DNA of 64,000 nt from positions 19,812 through 83,811 of the forward strand of contig NZ_JAPYZZ010000004.1 of NCBI RefSeq assembly GCF_027460065.1. Direction: 5' to 3'. The notes under the pieces are model-generated. The model saw only the letters and a program-made list of their open reading frames with translations, was not told where the DNA came from and did not search any database. The DNA is from Martinezella rhizogenes. Lineage in GTDB: Bacteria; Pseudomonadota; Alphaproteobacteria; Rhizobiales; Rhizobiaceae. Made by a program: the position numbers and the translations under genes. Of this stretch, positions 62,301-64,000 are shown one piece after another. Every line of letters begins with the position of its first letter. The first letter of the stretch is position 1.

Positions 62301-63055
62301 TTCTGCTTTTCGTCTTCGCGGAAGCTGAAGGAGAAGGAGCCGCTATAGGCGGGTTTTCCCGCCGTCGCCGCAATCGCGCCATCGAGATCGACTTCGACCG
62401 GATGTTCGTCCGGCACGAGGCGGAGCCTCAGCCCCATACGGCCATTGGCGTAATCCGGCTCGCTGCTCGAAAGCGAGAAGGAGCCGGGATGCCCGTCGAC
62501 GGCGGCGCGTCCTTCGGCTTTCCAGGGCCCGGCCAGCGAATTGGCGGACATGTCGGCATTGAGGCCGGTCACGACGCGGTTGCGGCCGGACTGCTCATCG
62601 ATAAATTCGATCTGCCCGCCTTCGATCTGCACGCTTTCCAGAACCACGGTGCGGGCCGGAATTTCCGCCCGGCTGCCGCGCATCCAGTCCAGCGTTCCGT
62701 CCTTCAAAAGCCGGATCTTCGCCTTGGGCTCCTCGATGCGCATGTCGAAGATGCGCGCCTCGCCGGAAAGGAAAGGCGCCAGCTCCGCATCCATGGAAAA
62801 ACGCGCCACCTGAATGAGCGGTGATCCATCGGCATCGGTTCCGGCGCGCACGTCATGCAGCGTGACCGAGGGGAAAGGCAGCAGCCTAGCCTCGACGCGG
62901 CCATGCACCACCACCTTCTTGCCGAGAATCCGGCTTGCCTGATCCTCAAAATCGCGGCGAAAATCCGTCCAGTCGACGAAATAGGGAATGAGCAGTGCCG
63001 AAAACAGCACCACGGCCAGCAGTCCGCCCAGAAAAACCAGAATACGCCCGAGCAC
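59345..63055 (-). CDS. Large AsmA-family protein
   Basis: The 1236-residue protein has one N-terminal membrane anchor (LGRILVFLGGLLAVVLFSALLIPYF) and a very long beta-rich region. The AsmA signature is the start: VDWTDFRRDFEDQASRILGKKVVVHGRVEARLLPFPSVTLHDV. AsmA-like proteins (TamB, YhdP and others) bridge the periplasm as lipid-transport grooves; this one probably carries phospholipid towards the outer membrane. Residues from about 1130 form a charged coiled coil (KERAEAEAKAKAKAEEEARL) and then a Gln run (QQERLQQQQQQQPAPERQ), unusual for the family. It stands alone between the RHH gene and the FAD oxidase gene. Confidence 0.9.
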   Translation of the reverse strand: MLGRILVFLGGLLAVVLFSALLIPYFVDWTDFRRDFEDQASRILGKKVVVHGRVEARLLPFPSVTLHDVRAGTDADGSPLIQVARFSMDAELAPFLSGEARIFDMRIEEPKAKIRLLKDGTLDWMRGSRAEIPARTVVLESVQIEGGQIEFIDEQSGRNRVVTGLNADMSANSLAGPWKAEGRAAVDGHPGSFSLSSSEPDYANGRMGLRLRLVPDEHPVEVDLDGAIAATAGKPAYSGSFSFSFREDEKQKQQAGQSIFSSPRTRGSFELTNESVRIPSYRMELGGNENPYVVTGEATLDTGAKPEFLLTADGQQIDVARFAPPVVQTGKTSRQPTVSVRQRIEAFAAMVARIPVPPVPGKASISLPALVSDDTTIRDIRLDVRPDGSGWQVVNAVATLPGRTQLEAKGSLTLLGGPAFNGNLLLASNQPSGLANWLSGSVDPAIRQLNAAGFSADVSLTTLNQRFNNLELAIGDASLKGELERRSDGKTSNLSIDLAGNEIDLDALRALGSLALGDQVGSSVLDHRITAKFKADRFNMAGVTANHVETAFTMAGGVLSLENMTAGDIAGAEVKAKGQLQGSLLKYAGKGTVNLHAADMQPFLTMLQQKLPNHPFLTRLAASAPWYANSDLAMDVSVNSDNGGANVAVSGTVNGSRLSAVAKMPDFLSITDDTAMSLEAVLKNQSTAILFGQAGLDPLPFDADGEGLLSVKLNGTLGSPAQTELRFSTERTHFSMNGSFAVAAANFGEGSADVALESADIEPYLIMNAVGLPQLGGGMALKANAKVAVDGQKIAFSSIGGQAGGNPFSGNVTVQRAAPHPVTGDLAVRTADLAWLGDAIYGPVIDPETGALNAKPLAMPAFPQLKASLALKAESFEAGHFGTVTGVSAKLTHDAGSLSLDDVAGTFIGGKLTGRLAMSTGEGAGIFRSKIAVTDANPEPVLWANANGPVATGRVAIDLTAESTGKSVGEMLKSAGGSGEIRAGGLVLKGLNPGALPSILQAADGLQQPIDAPKVRPLVDQSLWQGEIALGDVALPFSLNGGALHFNNLRAGIDPVTLTADATVDIAASTVNGDLDLLFNPGTETVAGAEPSVRLNYNGPLATPALTTDVSALSNYLSLRAFEKERRRVEAMQASVLEKQRLRREVALYRSQASERQAEKERAEAEAKAKAKAEEEARLKAAAEERLRQEKEQQERLQQQQQQQPAPERQSAPALVVPPTEDAIRQLAPENAPATP

Positions 63056-63146
63056 TGACCTGCATCTCCCTTCGCGAACGCTGCAAACCTATTCTTTTCT
63101 GCCTTAACGGCAAGCAGCCTTTTGTACCAATCAAATATGAGAACGA

Positions 63147-64000
63147 TCAGACAAGACGGAACAACTTGCCCGGATTGAAGATATTATCCGGATCGAGCGA
63201 CGTTTTGATGGCGCGCATGAGATCCAGTGCATTTCCGGCCTCTTCCGCGAGAAAACTCATCTTGCCCTGGCCGATGCCATGTTCGCCCGTGCAGGTGCCA
63301 TCCATGGCGAGGGCGCGGCGATTGAGACGGGCAACGAAGGCTTCAGTCTTTGCGACGCTCTCGGCATCCTTGCCATCAAACAGAATAAGCACATGGAAGT
63401 TCCCATCGCCGGCATGGCCGACGATCGGCGCCAGAAAGCCGTTCTCGGTAATATCCCGCTGCGTTTCCACCACACACTCCGCCAGTCTCGAAATCGGCAC
63501 GCAGACATCCGTGGAAAGCGCATCGAGATGGGGGGCGAGCGCCCGCGCTGCCCAATAGGCATCATGCCGCGCCTTCCAGAGCTTGTTGCGCTCGGCGGCA
63601 TCGCTCGTCCAGCGGAAATCGATGCTGCCGCATTCGGCCGCGATCTCGGCGAATTGCTGCGATTGCAGCGCCGCCGTCTCCTCGGTGCCGTGGAACTCCA
63701 CGAAGAGCGTCGGCTTCTCCGCGTAGTTCAGGCCGGAATAGGCATTGCAGGCGCGCACCTGCACCTCATCAAGCAATTCGATGCGGGCGACCGGAACGCC
63801 CATCTGGATCGTCATGATGACGGCATCGCAAGCCGCCTTGATACTATCGAAGGTGCAAACGCCTCCGGCGATCTTTTCCGGAATGCCCTGCAACCGCAGC
63901 GTCACCGAGGTGATGACACCGAGCGTGCCTTCGGCGCCCACAAAAAGCCGCGTCAGGTCGTAACCGGCGGACGACTTGCGGGCGCGGCGCGCAGTGCGGA
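63147..64000 (-). CDS. FAD-linked oxidase, GlcD/D-lactate dehydrogenase type (N-terminus outside window)
   Basis: The frame stays open to the right window edge; 284 codons are visible and the N-terminal FAD part is outside. Visible landmarks: KSSAGYDLTRLFVGAEGTLGVIT (end of the PCMH FAD domain), the C-terminal FAD-oxidase domain with VGHAGDGNFHVLILFD and the final GTCTGEHGIGQGKMSFLA. Family members (GlcD, Dld2/LDHD) oxidise D-lactate, glycolate or D-2-hydroxyglutarate, passing electrons to quinone or cytochrome. Which substrate applies cannot be told. It lies upstream of the AsmA gene on the same strand. Confidence 0.92.
   Translation of the reverse strand, partial: RTARRARKSSAGYDLTRLFVGAEGTLGVITSVTLRLQGIPEKIAGGVCTFDSIKAACDAVIMTIQMGVPVARIELLDEVQVRACNAYSGLNYAEKPTLFVEFHGTEETAALQSQQFAEIAAECGSIDFRWTSDAAERNKLWKARHDAYWAARALAPHLDALSTDVCVPISRLAECVVETQRDITENGFLAPIVGHAGDGNFHVLILFDGKDAESVAKTEAFVARLNRRALAMDGTCTGEHGIGQGKMSFLAEEAGNALDLMRAIKTSLDPDNIFNPGKLFRLV

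Overview
The window looks like ordinary chromosome from an alphaproteobacterium of the Rhizobiaceae, most likely Agrobacterium. This rests on a two-piece (permuted) tmRNA whose tag reads ANDNNAKEYALAA, RIME-like palindromic repeats, GGAAC-N16-CGTT promoters of the EcfG general stress response type, the gene order thyA-dfr-hflK-hflC-degP, and uniformly GC-rich coding sequence. I see no prophage, insertion sequence, CRISPR array or plasmid functions. The genus is an inference; no database was searched.

Region by region: (1) 1-11 kb: the tuf gene (cut by the left edge), a TerC-family membrane protein, small secreted proteins (MliC type, BA14K type, a two-repeat Cys protein), tRNA-Gly and tRNA-Tyr, rlmB, a hotdog thioesterase, a PepSY membrane protein, and a divergent HxlR regulator/oxidoreductase pair with a clear operator. 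(2) 11-19 kb: an unusually long uvrB carrying a repeat inside its reading frame, a secreted esterase, a DUF1801 protein, a PRC-barrel protein, a DUF922 protein, a J-domain protein and tRNA-Thr. (3) 19-32 kb: a diguanylate cyclase, an endonuclease-type phosphatase, an iron-type ABC importer (ATPase, permease, binding protein), an aminotransferase, a RbsD/FucU protein, ilvC, TetR and AraC regulators and an alcohol dehydrogenase. (4) 32-43 kb: NDH-2, pdxJ, a MerR-LuxR hybrid regulator, a RecD/Dda-like helicase, an SDR-DoxX fusion, two ArsR-SRPBCC pairs, and a secreted protein/ECF sigma/anti-sigma operon. (5) 43-51 kb: ilvH and ilvI with a leader-peptide attenuator, a HerA-like ATPase, miaA and serB starting back to back, a GNAT acetyltransferase and an SDR. 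(6) 51-64 kb: degP-hflC-hflK-dfr-thyA, DUF2853, ssrA next to sspB, DUF4169 and ribbon-helix-helix proteins, a giant AsmA-family protein and an FAD-linked oxidase cut by the right edge.

How the genes work together: thyA/dfr form the dTMP-folate cycle and hflKC/degP handle membrane and periplasmic protein quality control. ssrA and sspB are tag maker and tag-recognising ClpXP adaptor. ilvIH and ilvC serve branched-chain amino acid synthesis, with ilvIH controlled by attenuation. Four genes scattered over 30 kb (BA14K, esterase, PRC-barrel, MerR-LuxR) share the same stress-type promoter and probably form part of one regulon.

The most interesting items are the palindromic repeat translated within uvrB, the MerR-LuxR hybrid behind an EcfG promoter, the ilvIH leader peptide, the apparently leaderless ArsR gene with twin operators, the ECF sigma operon with a COG4315-type protein, a 32-bp perfect palindrome at 42160-42191, and the Thr(TGT)...Tyr-Gly(TCC)...tuf order that echoes the enterobacterial tufB operon.
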